DNA from: Flavobacterium sp. I-STPP5a
GTDB lineage: Bacteria; Bacteroidota; Bacteroidia; Flavobacteriales; Flavobacteriaceae
DNA length: 64,000 nucleotides
Assembly (NCBI RefSeq): GCF_009764685.1
Contig: NZ_VHLM01000004.1
Location: 1-64,000, forward strand
Reading direction: 5' to 3'
Shown here: one piece after another, positions 9,182 to 16,817 of the stretch
Layout of the letters: each line of letters opens with the position of its first letter
Numbering within the stretch: the first letter of the stretch is position 1
The notes under the pieces: generated by a model
What the model saw: only the letters and a program-made list of their open reading frames with translations
What the model was told of the DNA's origin: nothing
Database searches by the model: none
Position numbers and translations under genes: made by a program

Positions 9182-9949
9182 TTATTTTTTCTTCAAGATC
9201 TTATATTCTTCATAACAGCCACTAATAGCATCCATTATTTGTAGATCATTAGCCGTTTTAATAAAGGAGTCCGAGTAATTACAACGTTGTAAAATTTCAG
9301 GAATTTCATCTTTGTCAATGCCTAAAAGTACAGCAATAGTTTCTCTATCATATTTTGATTCTAATAATTTTCGTACCGTGTCATCCTTTTTCATTTCTTT
9401 TAACTTCTTCAGCTCTTTTGGATTTTTACCAAAAAAATTATAGAGCATATCAGCTGGATTGAATATGGAACCCAAAACTTTTCCAAAAGCATTTGGAGAG
9501 TACTGACCAGCTTCATAACCTTGGGTAAGACCAGAAATGCTATAACGGTAATTTTCTTTTACGGGAATTATTTTGGTATCTACCTCAAGATACCCCGTCA
9601 AATTAAAAGGTCTTATGATAACCTCTTCTAGCGCAATGGCTTTCTCTGTAAGTTGAATTTTTGTACTTCGGTTTTTGATCCAGTCATTTGTGACGCGCAC
9701 ACGCAAAGATTGGAAACCTAAACTCGTTATGTGCAATGTATCATTAACTTGAACATCAATCTCAAAATGTCCGCTTTCATCAGTTGTGGCACCACGCACT
9801 TTGTTGATGTTGATGATATTTACACTTGATAAAGGTTGTTTAGTTGTATTGCTAAGAATAATTCCATCTACTTTTTGAGAAGGTTCTTTGACTTGAGCTT
9901 GAGCTGTAATTGAGAATACAGTAAATAAAAAAACTACAAAATATTTCAT
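9182..9949 (-). CDS. Secreted carboxypeptidase-regulatory-like domain protein
   Basis: 255 residues with a clean signal peptide (about 1-19, cleaved after ITAQAQ). An N-terminal CarboxypepD_reg-like beta-sandwich (about 25-105; VDGIILSNTTKQPLSSVNI, GATTDESGHFEIDV, TSLGFQSLRVRV) is followed by an alpha-helical charged C-terminal half with no family I recognise. The first domain is the same fold that opens SusC proteins, but no TonB plug or barrel follows, so it is not a receptor. It is probably periplasmic or outer-membrane-associated. Its own terminator follows, so it appears monocistronic. Function unknown. Confidence 0.8.
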   Translation of the reverse strand: MKYFVVFLFTVFSITAQAQVKEPSQKVDGIILSNTTKQPLSSVNIININKVRGATTDESGHFEIDVQVNDTLHITSLGFQSLRVRVTNDWIKNRSTKIQLTEKAIALEEVIIRPFNLTGYLEVDTKIIPVKENYRYSISGLTQGYEAGQYSPNAFGKVLGSIFNPADMLYNFFGKNPKELKKLKEMKKDDTVRKLLESKYDRETIAVLLGIDKDEIPEILQRCNYSDSFIKTANDLQIMDAISGCYEEYKILKKK

Positions 9950-10033
9950 ACTTTAATTTAAGACTTTAAAAGTAATAAATCAAGATTAAATATTTTGTAG
10001 TTCCAGTATAATTATAAGAATATTAACTAAACT

Positions 10034-11959
10034 TTAGTCTCTTCTTGGTCTTCTTGGTCTTGGTGCATCACCAAAGCTTTCAGAACGTCTAGGTACTCTA
10101 TCAGATGATCCTTCAGTTCTAGGTCGATCAGATGAAAAACCACCTTCTCTTCTTGGAGCTGCTCCTCTGTCACTTCTAAATCCACCTTCTCTTGGTGCTG
10201 AACTTCTATCGCTTCTAAATCCGCCAGAACCTTCTCTTCTTGGAGCAAAACTTCCTTCTCTTCTAGGAGCTGAACTTCTTCCGCCGCCAAAACCTCCACC
10301 AGAACTTCTTCCGTTGTGGTCACGTCTTCCGCCACCGTCATTTTTAGAAATCTCAACATTGATTCTACGTCCTTCTAATTGAACGTTATTCAATATTTCC
10401 ATTACTTTATCAGTATGCTCAGGATCAGTATTAAAGAAAGAGAATCCTTCTTTTACGTCTACTTTGAAAACGTCATCACGACCTAAGTCTAATGTCTCTT
10501 TCAAGTAATCTTTAAGTGACATCCAATCAAAGTTGTCTCTAGAACCAATGTTTACAAAATAACGAGTTGCTCCGCCATTATTGTTTTCTCTTGGAGCACC
10601 ATCTCTATCATCACTTCTTTCGCGTCTTTCACCTGATTGAGTTGAAATATCTCTGTTTTTCTTGTAGTAATTGATAAAACGGTTGAATTCTACCGATACC
10701 ATTTTCTTGATTAACTCTTCTTTTGTTAAGCCTTCAAGTACACTATTAATTGCAGGAAGGTAAGTATCAATTTCGTGATCAACCTCAGTATCTTTAATTT
10801 TGTTAGCTAGGTGTAGTAATTGAATCTCGCAAATTTCTATTCCAGATGGAATTGATTTTTCTGCAAATTTTTGCTTGATGATTCTTTCAATAGATGAAAT
10901 TTTACGCAATTCGCTTTTAGTAACAATTACAATCGATGTTCCTAAACGACCTGCACGACCAGTACGACCAGAACGGTGGTTGTATGTTTCAATTTCGTCA
11001 GGTAATTGGTAGTTTACTACGTGAGTAATGTTGTCTACGTCAATACCACGAGCAGCTACATCAGTAGCAACCAGCATTTGTATTTGACGACCACGGAAAG
11101 ATTTCATAACTCCATCACGTTGTGCTTGTGATAAATCACCGTGTAATGCAGCAGCACTGTATCCGTCTTCAATTAATTTTTCGGCTACAGCTTGTGTATC
11201 TCTTTTGGTACGACAAAAAACTACAGAGAAAATATCTGGGTTAGAATCTGCCAAACGTTTCAAAGCTTCGTAACGGTCACGTGCATTTACAAGGTAAAAT
11301 TCGTGAGAAACGGTAGCAGAACCTGAGTTTTTAGCTCCAACAGTAATTTCAATAGGATCAGTCATGAATTGTTTTCCAATACGAGCTACTTCAGCAGGCA
11401 TTGTTGCAGAAAACAACCATGTGTTTTTATCGTCTGGTGTAGTTGAAAGGATGTTTACGATATCTTCGTAGAAACCCATGTTCAACATTTCGTCAGCTTC
11501 GTCAAGAATACAATAGTTAATTCCAGTAATGTTTACTAGACCTCTATTAATCATATCTTGCATTCTTCCTGGAGTTGCTACAATAATTTGTGCCCCTCTC
11601 TTTATGTCTCTTGCTTGTTCTGTGATGCTAGCTCCTCCGTAAACGGCTACCACATTAATACCTTTTTCGTATTTAGAGTAGTTTTTAAGTTCGTTGGTAA
11701 TCTGCAAACACAACTCGCGTGTTGGAGATAAAATTAATGCTTGTGTGTTTCTGTTGTTAGCATCAATTTTTTGGATAACTGGAAAACCAAAAGCTGCCGT
11801 TTTCCCTGTCCCTGTCTGAGCCAACGCCACCATATCTGTATCTTTTTCCAATAATAGGGGAATCGCTTTCTCCTGTACTTCGCTCGGATTTTCAAATCCT
11901 AGATCTAAAACCGCCTTCAGTAACGATTCACTCAATCCTAATTGTTCAAATTTATTCAT
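10034..11959 (-). CDS. DEAD-box ATP-dependent RNA helicase with DbpA-like RNA-binding domain and RG-rich tail
   Basis: 641 residues from MNKFEQLGL; an in-frame ATG eight codons upstream is less likely. Helicase motifs are present in order: Q motif, AQTGTGKT (I), PTRELCLQ (Ia), ATPGRM (Ib), DEAD (II), SATMP (III), ATDVAARGIDV (V) and HRSGRTGRAGRLG (VI). After about residue 480 comes a DbpA-type RNA-binding domain (RYFVNIGSRDNFDW). A tail of about 90 residues rich in Arg, Gly and Ser contains repeated APRREGS/GGFRSDR blocks. CsdA/DeaD-type helicases remodel structured RNA in ribosome assembly and cold adaptation. The repetitive tail would add non-specific RNA binding. It stands alone on the minus strand. 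Confidence 0.95.
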   Translation of the reverse strand: MNKFEQLGLSESLLKAVLDLGFENPSEVQEKAIPLLLEKDTDMVALAQTGTGKTAAFGFPVIQKIDANNRNTQALILSPTRELCLQITNELKNYSKYEKGINVVAVYGGASITEQARDIKRGAQIIVATPGRMQDMINRGLVNITGINYCILDEADEMLNMGFYEDIVNILSTTPDDKNTWLFSATMPAEVARIGKQFMTDPIEITVGAKNSGSATVSHEFYLVNARDRYEALKRLADSNPDIFSVVFCRTKRDTQAVAEKLIEDGYSAAALHGDLSQAQRDGVMKSFRGRQIQMLVATDVAARGIDVDNITHVVNYQLPDEIETYNHRSGRTGRAGRLGTSIVIVTKSELRKISSIERIIKQKFAEKSIPSGIEICEIQLLHLANKIKDTEVDHEIDTYLPAINSVLEGLTKEELIKKMVSVEFNRFINYYKKNRDISTQSGERRERSDDRDGAPRENNNGGATRYFVNIGSRDNFDWMSLKDYLKETLDLGRDDVFKVDVKEGFSFFNTDPEHTDKVMEILNNVQLEGRRINVEISKNDGGGRRDHNGRSSGGGFGGGRSSAPRREGSFAPRREGSGGFRSDRSSAPREGGFRSDRGAAPRREGGFSSDRPRTEGSSDRVPRRSESFGDAPRPRRPRRD

Positions 11960-12150
11960 ATGTATTTTTAAAATAGGGTGCAAAATTACTCTAAATTATT
12001 CATATAAACTAATGCTATTTCAAGATTTAATGATTTATTATAATTTGATTATCAGAAAGTTATGATTATATGTTTAATTTGGGGTTGTTTTTGATACAAA
12101 AATTATAGCTTAGCAACTATATTTTTTAAGTAAAATTTCATTGTTTTTGC

Positions 12151-12729
12151 TTAACTTTTTTTGTTGAGATGCGCTAGTAGTTGTTTTGTTGCCTTACCTC
12201 GATGGCTTATTTCATTTTTTAGTTCTAAAGGTAGTTGAGCAAAAGTTTCGATATATCCCTCTGGTTGGAATATGGGATCGTAACCAAATCCTTGATTACC
12301 AATTTTTTCTAGCGTAATTTCTCCTTTGGCAATGCCAGTAAATAAATGTTGTTCACCGTTTATATTTAAAGCAATTACGGTTTTAAATTGTGCGGCTCTA
12401 GTTTGTTTATCTGCTAAATTTTTTAGCAATAGATCCATATTGTCTTCAGGATTACGCTGTTCACCGGCATATCTGGCGCTGTACACTCCGGGCGCTCCAT
12501 CAAGCGCTAGTACCTCAAGACCTGTATCATCTGCGAAACAGTCGTAGCCGTATTTTTGAGTTACATAGTTTGCTTTTAAAATAGCATTTCCTTCTATTGT
12601 AAGTGCTGTTTCTGGAATTTCTTCATGGCAACCTATAGTTTCAAGGCTCAATATCGATACGCTATCTGGAAGCATGCTTTGAAGTTCTATGATCTTATTT
12701 TTGTTATTGGATGCAAAAACTATTTTCAT
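12151..12729 (-). CDS. rdgB: RdgB/HAM1 non-canonical purine NTP pyrophosphatase
   Basis: 192 residues, the family's usual size. It hydrolyses ITP, dITP and XTP to monophosphates, keeping deaminated purines out of nucleic acid. Family marks are the N-terminal FASNNKNKIIELQSML, FADDTGLEVLALDGAPGVYSAR cut by family-typical turns, NQGFGYDPIFQPEGY and the C-terminal SHRGKA. Metal- and base-binding residues appear intact. It is cytoplasmic and not obviously co-transcribed with its neighbours. Confidence 0.96.
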   Translation of the reverse strand: MKIVFASNNKNKIIELQSMLPDSVSILSLETIGCHEEIPETALTIEGNAILKANYVTQKYGYDCFADDTGLEVLALDGAPGVYSARYAGEQRNPEDNMDLLLKNLADKQTRAAQFKTVIALNINGEQHLFTGIAKGEITLEKIGNQGFGYDPIFQPEGYIETFAQLPLELKNEISHRGKATKQLLAHLNKKS

Positions 12730-12980
12730 GATTTTAGTTGAGAATTTTAAATATACTTTTTTAATTAGAAACTCGATTTAAATTTTCTGGGAAATACAAA
12801 TCAGATAATTCGGTACAGATAAGTATTCTGGCAAATATCTTATTTTCCTAGCTATTTTTGATGCTTTGTGTATATTTCAAAGAAAATAGAACTTTGATAT
12901 TATTTAGGTTTTAAGTTTAATATTTTTTTTATTTTTATGATTTGATTGTATATTGTTTAAATAAGTTAGGAATTTGTTGT

Positions 12981-13006
12981 ACCCGCATTTGAAGATGCGG
13001 TTTTTA
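12981..13006 (+). terminator. Plus-strand terminator-like hairpin with no plus-strand gene upstream
   Basis: CCGCAT / ATGCGG stem around TTGAAG followed by T5 on the plus strand only. The 280-base stretch 12730-13009 contains no ORF I can support. The hairpin could end a short plus-strand RNA, or mark the 3' edge of the minus-strand NYN gene. Confidence 0.5.
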
Positions 13007-13009
13007 ATT

Positions 13010-13774
13010 TCAACTAAATCGCAATCTTACATAAACGTGTTTGATTCCTTTTTTATCTGAGTCGCGCTCATCTATTTCAAGAATATCTGTTAAGGATTTC
13101 AACATCGGAGTTAGTTTTGAAAAACCATAATTCCTTGGATCAAACTCGGGTTTCTTTTTTACAATTAAATTTCCAACATCACCTAGAAACGCCCATCCGC
13201 TATCATCACCAATATCTTCAATGGTAGATTCAATTAATTCTATAGTTTGCAGGTCTACTTTATTTAAGCTTTTAGGAGATGGTTTTTTAGGATCAGTTGC
13301 TGTTCTTTTTGGTTCTTTCTTTTTGATTGCTCCGTCCAAGACTTCAATGTATACAAATCGGTCACAGGCTACAATAAATGAATTAGGTGTTTTTTGTTCG
13401 CCAATTCCTATGACCTTCATTCCGGATTCTCGCAATCGAATGGCAAGTCTTGTAAAATCAGAGTCGCTGGATACAATACAAAAGCCATCTACTTTATCAG
13501 AATAGAGTAAATCCATGGCATCAATAATCATGGCTGAATCTGAGGAATTTTTGCCTACCGTATAACTGTATTGTTGTATAGGAGTAATGGCATGTTCTAA
13601 TAATACACTTTTCCAACCGCTAGCATTTGGTTTTGTCCAATCGGCATAGATGCGTTTTGTAGTAGGCGTGCCAAACTTAGCAATCTCTTCCATCATTCCT
13701 TTTACATTACTGTAGGGAACGTTGTCAGCATCAATAAGTACTGCTAGTTTTAATTCCTTTGTATTGTTAGACAT
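13010..13774 (-). CDS. NYN-domain (LabA/DUF88) putative RNase with C-terminal OST-HTH-like domain
   Basis: 254 residues. The N-terminal 150 residues are a PIN-like NYN nuclease domain: LAVLIDADNVPYSNV with the first acidic pair, KNSSDSAMIIDAMDLLY, and DGFCIVSSDSDFTRLAIRL with the later acidic residues, all four catalytic-type aspartates in place. A Lys/Pro linker (about 155-175) leads to a winged-helix segment (about 178-250; GWAFLGDVGNLIVKKKPEF, RNYGFSKLTPMLKS), which fits an OST-HTH/LOTUS RNA-binding domain. The pair is known in bacteria and suggests an RNA-processing enzyme. The substrate is unknown, and the nuclease role is inferred from motif integrity. Confidence 0.85.
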   Translation of the reverse strand: MSNNTKELKLAVLIDADNVPYSNVKGMMEEIAKFGTPTTKRIYADWTKPNASGWKSVLLEHAITPIQQYSYTVGKNSSDSAMIIDAMDLLYSDKVDGFCIVSSDSDFTRLAIRLRESGMKVIGIGEQKTPNSFIVACDRFVYIEVLDGAIKKKEPKRTATDPKKPSPKSLNKVDLQTIELIESTIEDIGDDSGWAFLGDVGNLIVKKKPEFDPRNYGFSKLTPMLKSLTDILEIDERDSDKKGIKHVYVRLRFS

Positions 13775-13995
13775 AAATTTAAATTTATTTTAGTAAGTCA
13801 AATATACAAAGTTTATTGTGTTATGGTTGGAATGTTTAGTATTTGATTTGTTCAAAAATGCACTATAAAAAGGGATTCTTAGAATTTTAGTATCATTATG
13901 TTTGAATTTTGGCGTTTGAAATATCTTAATTTACGTAGGATTAGATTGCTTGAAAAATAAATTTACTTTCAAGTCCTTTATAAAATTTAAATAAT

Positions 13996-14003
13996 TATTT
14001 TTG
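13996..14003 (+). promoter_or_regulatory. -7 box (TATTTTTG) upstream of the spt-like gene
   Basis: Exact TAnnTTTG match, 36 bases before the ATG at 14040. It overlaps the in-frame TTG at 14001, which is therefore not the translation start. Confidence 0.6.
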
Positions 14004-14039
14004 CAACTTCTTAAAATTAAAATTATTACTTTACATATT

Positions 14040-15302
14040 ATGGTAAAAGATTTATTCGAAAGAATTCAAAACAATAAAGGTCCTTTAGGGAAATGGGCTT
14101 CACAAGCTGAAGGGTATTTTGTTTTTCCAAAATTAGAAGGTGAGTTGGGACCAAGAATGCAGTTTGGAGGTAAAAATATTTTGAATTGGAGTTTGAATGA
14201 CTATTTAGGTCTAGCCAATCATCCTGAAGTTCGTCAGGCTGATACAGATGCCGCTGCACAGTATGGAGCAGCATATCCTATGGGAGCTAGAATGATGAGT
14301 GGTCACACTAAATATCATGAGCAGTTAGAGAATGAGTTAGCCTCTTTTGTTATGAAAGAATCAGCTTACTTGTTGAATTTTGGATACCAAGGAATTATGT
14401 CCACTATTGATGCATTAGTAACGCGTAATGACATAATTGTATATGACGTAGATGCACATGCATGTATTATAGATGGAGTACGTTTGCACAGTGGAAAAAG
14501 ATATACTTACAAGCACAATGATCTTGAAAGTATGGAGAAAAACCTGCAACGTGCTACAAAAATGGCTACTGAAACAGGTGGTGGGATTTTGTTTATTACC
14601 GAAGGTGTTTTTGGTATGCGAGGACAACAAGGTAAATTGAAAGAAATTGTTGCTTTAAAAGAAAAGTACAATTTCCGTTTGCTAGTTGATGATGCACACG
14701 GTTTTGGAACCTTAGGTAAAACAGGAGCTGGAGCAGGTGAGGAGCAAGGTTGTCAAGATGGTATTGATGTATACTTCTCTACATTTGCAAAATCTATGGC
14801 TAATATTGGTGCTTTTGTGGCAGCTGATAAAGACGTTATTGATTATTTAAAATACAATTTACGTTCTCAAATGTTTGCCAAAGCATTGCCAATGATTCAA
14901 ACTATTGGTTCTTTAAAAAGATTGGAATTGTTGCGTAACAACCCAGGATTGAAAGATAAACTTTGGGAAAACGTAAACGCATTACAAAACGGATTAAAAG
15001 AGAGAAACTTTAACATTGGTGATACTAATACTTGTGTTACTCCAGTTTATCTTGAAGGAAGTGTGCCAGAAGCAATGGTGATGGTAAATGACCTAAGAGA
15101 AAATTATGGTATCTTTTTAAGTATTGTAATCTATCCTGTAATTCCAAAAGGAATTATTTTATTGCGTATGATACCTACAACTACACATACTATTGATGAT
15201 GTTAATGAAACATTGACAGCATTTGAAGCTATTCGTGAAAAACTAGAAAATGGTACTTATAAAGAGATTGCAAGTAGAACTACTGTTGATTTAGACGCTT
15301 AA
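14040..15302 (+). CDS. Serine palmitoyltransferase-like PLP-dependent alpha-oxoamine synthase
   Basis: 420 residues, fold-type I aminotransferase of the AONS/KBL/SPT family. The start MVKDLFERIQ is favoured over the upstream TTG. Visible are LNWSLNDYLGLANHPEV, GARMMSGHTKYHEQLE, the cofactor-stacking His region DVDAHACIIDGVRLH, the Asp clamp LLVDDAHGFGTLG, and the Schiff-base lysine in TFAKSMANIGAF (about residue 245). Bacteroidota members of this type condense serine with a fatty acyl-CoA or acyl-ACP to 3-ketosphinganine, the first step of sphingolipid synthesis. 8-amino-7-oxononanoate synthase (BioF) and glycine C-acetyltransferase are alternatives. No biotin or threonine genes are nearby, and a GNAT acyltransferase candidate for the next step lies just past the IS, which favours SPT. 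It ended in an intrinsic terminator now split by the IS. Confidence 0.83.
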   Translation: MVKDLFERIQNNKGPLGKWASQAEGYFVFPKLEGELGPRMQFGGKNILNWSLNDYLGLANHPEVRQADTDAAAQYGAAYPMGARMMSGHTKYHEQLENELASFVMKESAYLLNFGYQGIMSTIDALVTRNDIIVYDVDAHACIIDGVRLHSGKRYTYKHNDLESMEKNLQRATKMATETGGGILFITEGVFGMRGQQGKLKEIVALKEKYNFRLLVDDAHGFGTLGKTGAGAGEEQGCQDGIDVYFSTFAKSMANIGAFVAADKDVIDYLKYNLRSQMFAKALPMIQTIGSLKRLELLRNNPGLKDKLWENVNALQNGLKERNFNIGDTNTCVTPVYLEGSVPEAMVMVNDLRENYGIFLSIVIYPVIPKGIILLRMIPTTTHTIDDVNETLTAFEAIREKLENGTYKEIASRTTVDLDA

Positions 15303-15321
15303 AATCTTATTCTAAAATTAT

Positions 15322-15337
15322 AAAAACCATCTGTTAC
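15322..15337 (+). terminator. Left arm of spt terminator, separated by IS insertion
   Basis: AAAAACCATCTGTT (15322-15335) is the exact complement of AACAGATGGTTTTT at 16790-16803. Bases 15335-15337 (TAC) are the left copy of the target duplication. Confidence 0.85.
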
Positions 15338-15371
15338 TAGACTGCACCCAAAAGTTTAGACAAATTTATAA

Positions 15372-16205
15372 TTAATTTTGATAATAATGAGCCCGATATT
15401 GTGTCGGGCTCATTCCCTTTAAATTCAGTTTTATTCTTTCATTATTGTAATATTTGATATACTCTTTAATTTCGTTTTTCAAATGATTGATGTCTTTGAA
15501 TTTCATAATATAAAACAGTTCTGATTTTAATATTCCAAAGAAGTTTTCAATAATTGCATTATCTAAACAGTTCCCTTTTCGAGACATACTTTGTATTAAT
15601 CCTTTTTCTTTCAAAAGCATTTGATATTGTTTCATTTGATACTGCCAGCCTTGGTCTGAGTGCAATATTAGATTAGAATTATTAGGTATACATTTAAAAG
15701 ACTTTTTAAGCATATTGCTTATTTGATTAAAATTGGGTCTTTCCGATAATTCATAACTTATTATTTCTCCGTTAAATAAATCAATAATAGGCGAGAGATA
15801 CAATTTATTGCCTGAGACATTAAACTCCGTTATATCGGTTGCCCACTTTTGGTTGGGTGCTGTTGCCTTAAAATTTCGCTGTAATATATTAGGAGCTATC
15901 TTCCCTTGTTCTCCCTTATATGATTTATATTTTTTTAATCGTATTAAACTTTTTAATCCTAGAACCTTCATTAATCGCAATACCGTTTTGTGATTAATTA
16001 CAATTCCTTTTTGTTTGATTGCCAAAGTAATACGGCGATATCCCAATCGACCTTTATGGTAGTTGTAAATCTGCTTAATCAATTCTTTAATGTCTTTGTA
16101 TTTGTCGATTAATTGACTTCTTTTTTCATGGTAATAATAACTACTTCTAACCATTTTCATACAATTGAGAAGAACCTCTAAATCATATTTATGCCTTAAT
16201 TCCAT
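15372..16205 (-). CDS. IS3-family transposase OrfB (DDE integrase core)
   Basis: 277 residues. An N-terminal HTH_21-like segment (about 40-100; YNYHKGRLGYRRITLAI) precedes an rve integrase core with all three catalytic acids: D in KWATDITEFNV, D in LHSDQGWQYQ and E in NAIIENFFGILKSE, spaced as a DD(35)E triad. Its ATG overlaps the orfA stop as TAATG. The frame is also open upstream of this ATG back to the slippery heptamer at 16262-16268, so the functional transposase is most likely the OrfAB fusion made by -1 frameshifting. No internal stop or frameshift was seen. Confidence 0.95.
   Translation of the reverse strand: MELRHKYDLEVLLNCMKMVRSSYYYHEKRSQLIDKYKDIKELIKQIYNYHKGRLGYRRITLAIKQKGIVINHKTVLRLMKVLGLKSLIRLKKYKSYKGEQGKIAPNILQRNFKATAPNQKWATDITEFNVSGNKLYLSPIIDLFNGEIISYELSERPNFNQISNMLKKSFKCIPNNSNLILHSDQGWQYQMKQYQMLLKEKGLIQSMSRKGNCLDNAIIENFFGILKSELFYIMKFKDINHLKNEIKEYIKYYNNERIKLNLKGMSPTQYRAHYYQN
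15386..15414. repeat. 11-bp perfect hairpin inside the 3' end of IS orfB
   Basis: AATGAGCCCGA / TCGGGCTCATT with a 7-base loop, overlapping the last codons of orfB, about 50 bases inside the IS left end. There is no T-run on either strand. Confidence 0.7.
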
Positions 16206-16738
16206 TATGGTTTGAGCCTTTTGTTTTGATTGGCTTGTTCGGCTTGAATTAAGGCATTGAACTTTTTTAAAATTTCGTTCTCTGCTCGCAAATATTCTAG
16301 TTCCTTTAAAAGTTCTTCTTCTCTGGTTAATGGTTTGTCTGTTTTTCGTTGTTTTCTCTTAAAATTCATAGATGCTGGTCTTCCTTTGGATTTAGGTTGT
16401 AAACCTACCGAACCTTCTTTTGCATATTCCCTTTGCCAACGTCTTATTATCGAACTTGTGGGAATATTAAATGTTAAACAGGCTTGATTCAAAGATAATG
16501 ACTTACTTTCAATACTATGTAGAACTTTTAACTTAAAACGTATACTATAACTTGCGTTTTTTTGGACAGGCAAAAGACCTTCGTTTCCAAATTTAAGATG
16601 CCACCTAATCCAATCTTTAAGGCTAGTTATGCTTACATCATTCTCTTTAGCGATGACACTTAGTGATTGACGATTTTTTAAAACTTCATTTACACAGCGA
16701 AGTTTAAATTCATAATTGTAACTGACTTTTCTTTCCAT
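16205..16738 (-). CDS. IS3-family OrfA (helix-turn-helix DNA-binding protein)
   Basis: 177 residues with two HTH_28/HTH_Tnp-type motifs: the first about 8-55 (YEFKLRCVNEVLKNRQSLSVI through LKDWIRW), the second about 65-110 (KLKVLHSIESKSLSLNQACL). A Lys/Arg-rich linker and a leucine-rich coiled segment (REEELLKELEYLRAENEILKK is the core) follow. This is the size and layout of IS150 OrfA, which binds the terminal repeats and down-regulates transposition. The leucine-rich segment mediates multimerisation in the family. It ends in the slippery region that feeds ribosomes into orfB. Confidence 0.93.
   Translation of the reverse strand: MERKVSYNYEFKLRCVNEVLKNRQSLSVIAKENDVSITSLKDWIRWHLKFGNEGLLPVQKNASYSIRFKLKVLHSIESKSLSLNQACLTFNIPTSSIIRRWQREYAKEGSVGLQPKSKGRPASMNFKRKQRKTDKPLTREEELLKELEYLRAENEILKKFNALIQAEQANQNKRLKP
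16262..16268 (-). promoter_or_regulatory. Programmed -1 frameshift heptamer A AAA AAG
   Basis: In orfA phase the codons are TTA AAA AAG, giving the canonical slippery A_AAA_AAG. After a -1 slip the frame reads GTT CAA TGC and stays open into orfB. This is the same heptamer used by IS3-family elements such as IS150 and IS911. Confidence 0.85.
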
Positions 16739-16781
16739 AAAAATACCCCCAGATAATGTCTAATTATTTGGGGGCAGTTCA

Positions 16782-16806
16782 TACTTTTAAACAGATGGTT
16801 TTTTTA
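16782..16806 (+). terminator. Right arm of the split terminator
   Basis: TAC (16782-16784) is the second target copy. AACAGATGGTTTTT (16790-16803) with further T residues completes the hairpin whose left arm is at 15322-15335. The ancestral hairpin had a 14-bp perfect stem and an ACTTTTA-type loop. Confidence 0.85.
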
Positions 16807-16817
16807 TGGGTTAATGT

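Larger units (their letters stand above)
15338..16781 (-). mobile_element. IS3-family (IS150 group) insertion sequence, 1444 bp, apparently intact
   Basis: Imperfect 25-bp terminal inverted repeats (15338-15362 and complement of 16757-16781) match at 19 of 25 positions. Both resemble, from memory, the IS150 end, with the ACTGC-CCCAAA core. A 3-bp direct repeat TAC flanks the element (15335-15337 and 16782-16784), as expected for this group. The left tip is TAG instead of the usual TG. It carries orfA and orfB on the minus strand in a -1 relationship. Total length is close to that of IS150 (about 1.44 kb). Confidence 0.95.

Noticed and set aside
10027-10359. 110-codon minus-strand frame overlapping the 3' end of the DEAD-box helicase gene
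   Set aside because: A shadow of the repetitive RG-rich tail; low-complexity Glu/Leu/Val sequence, whereas the helicase frame continues with conserved RNA-binding features.
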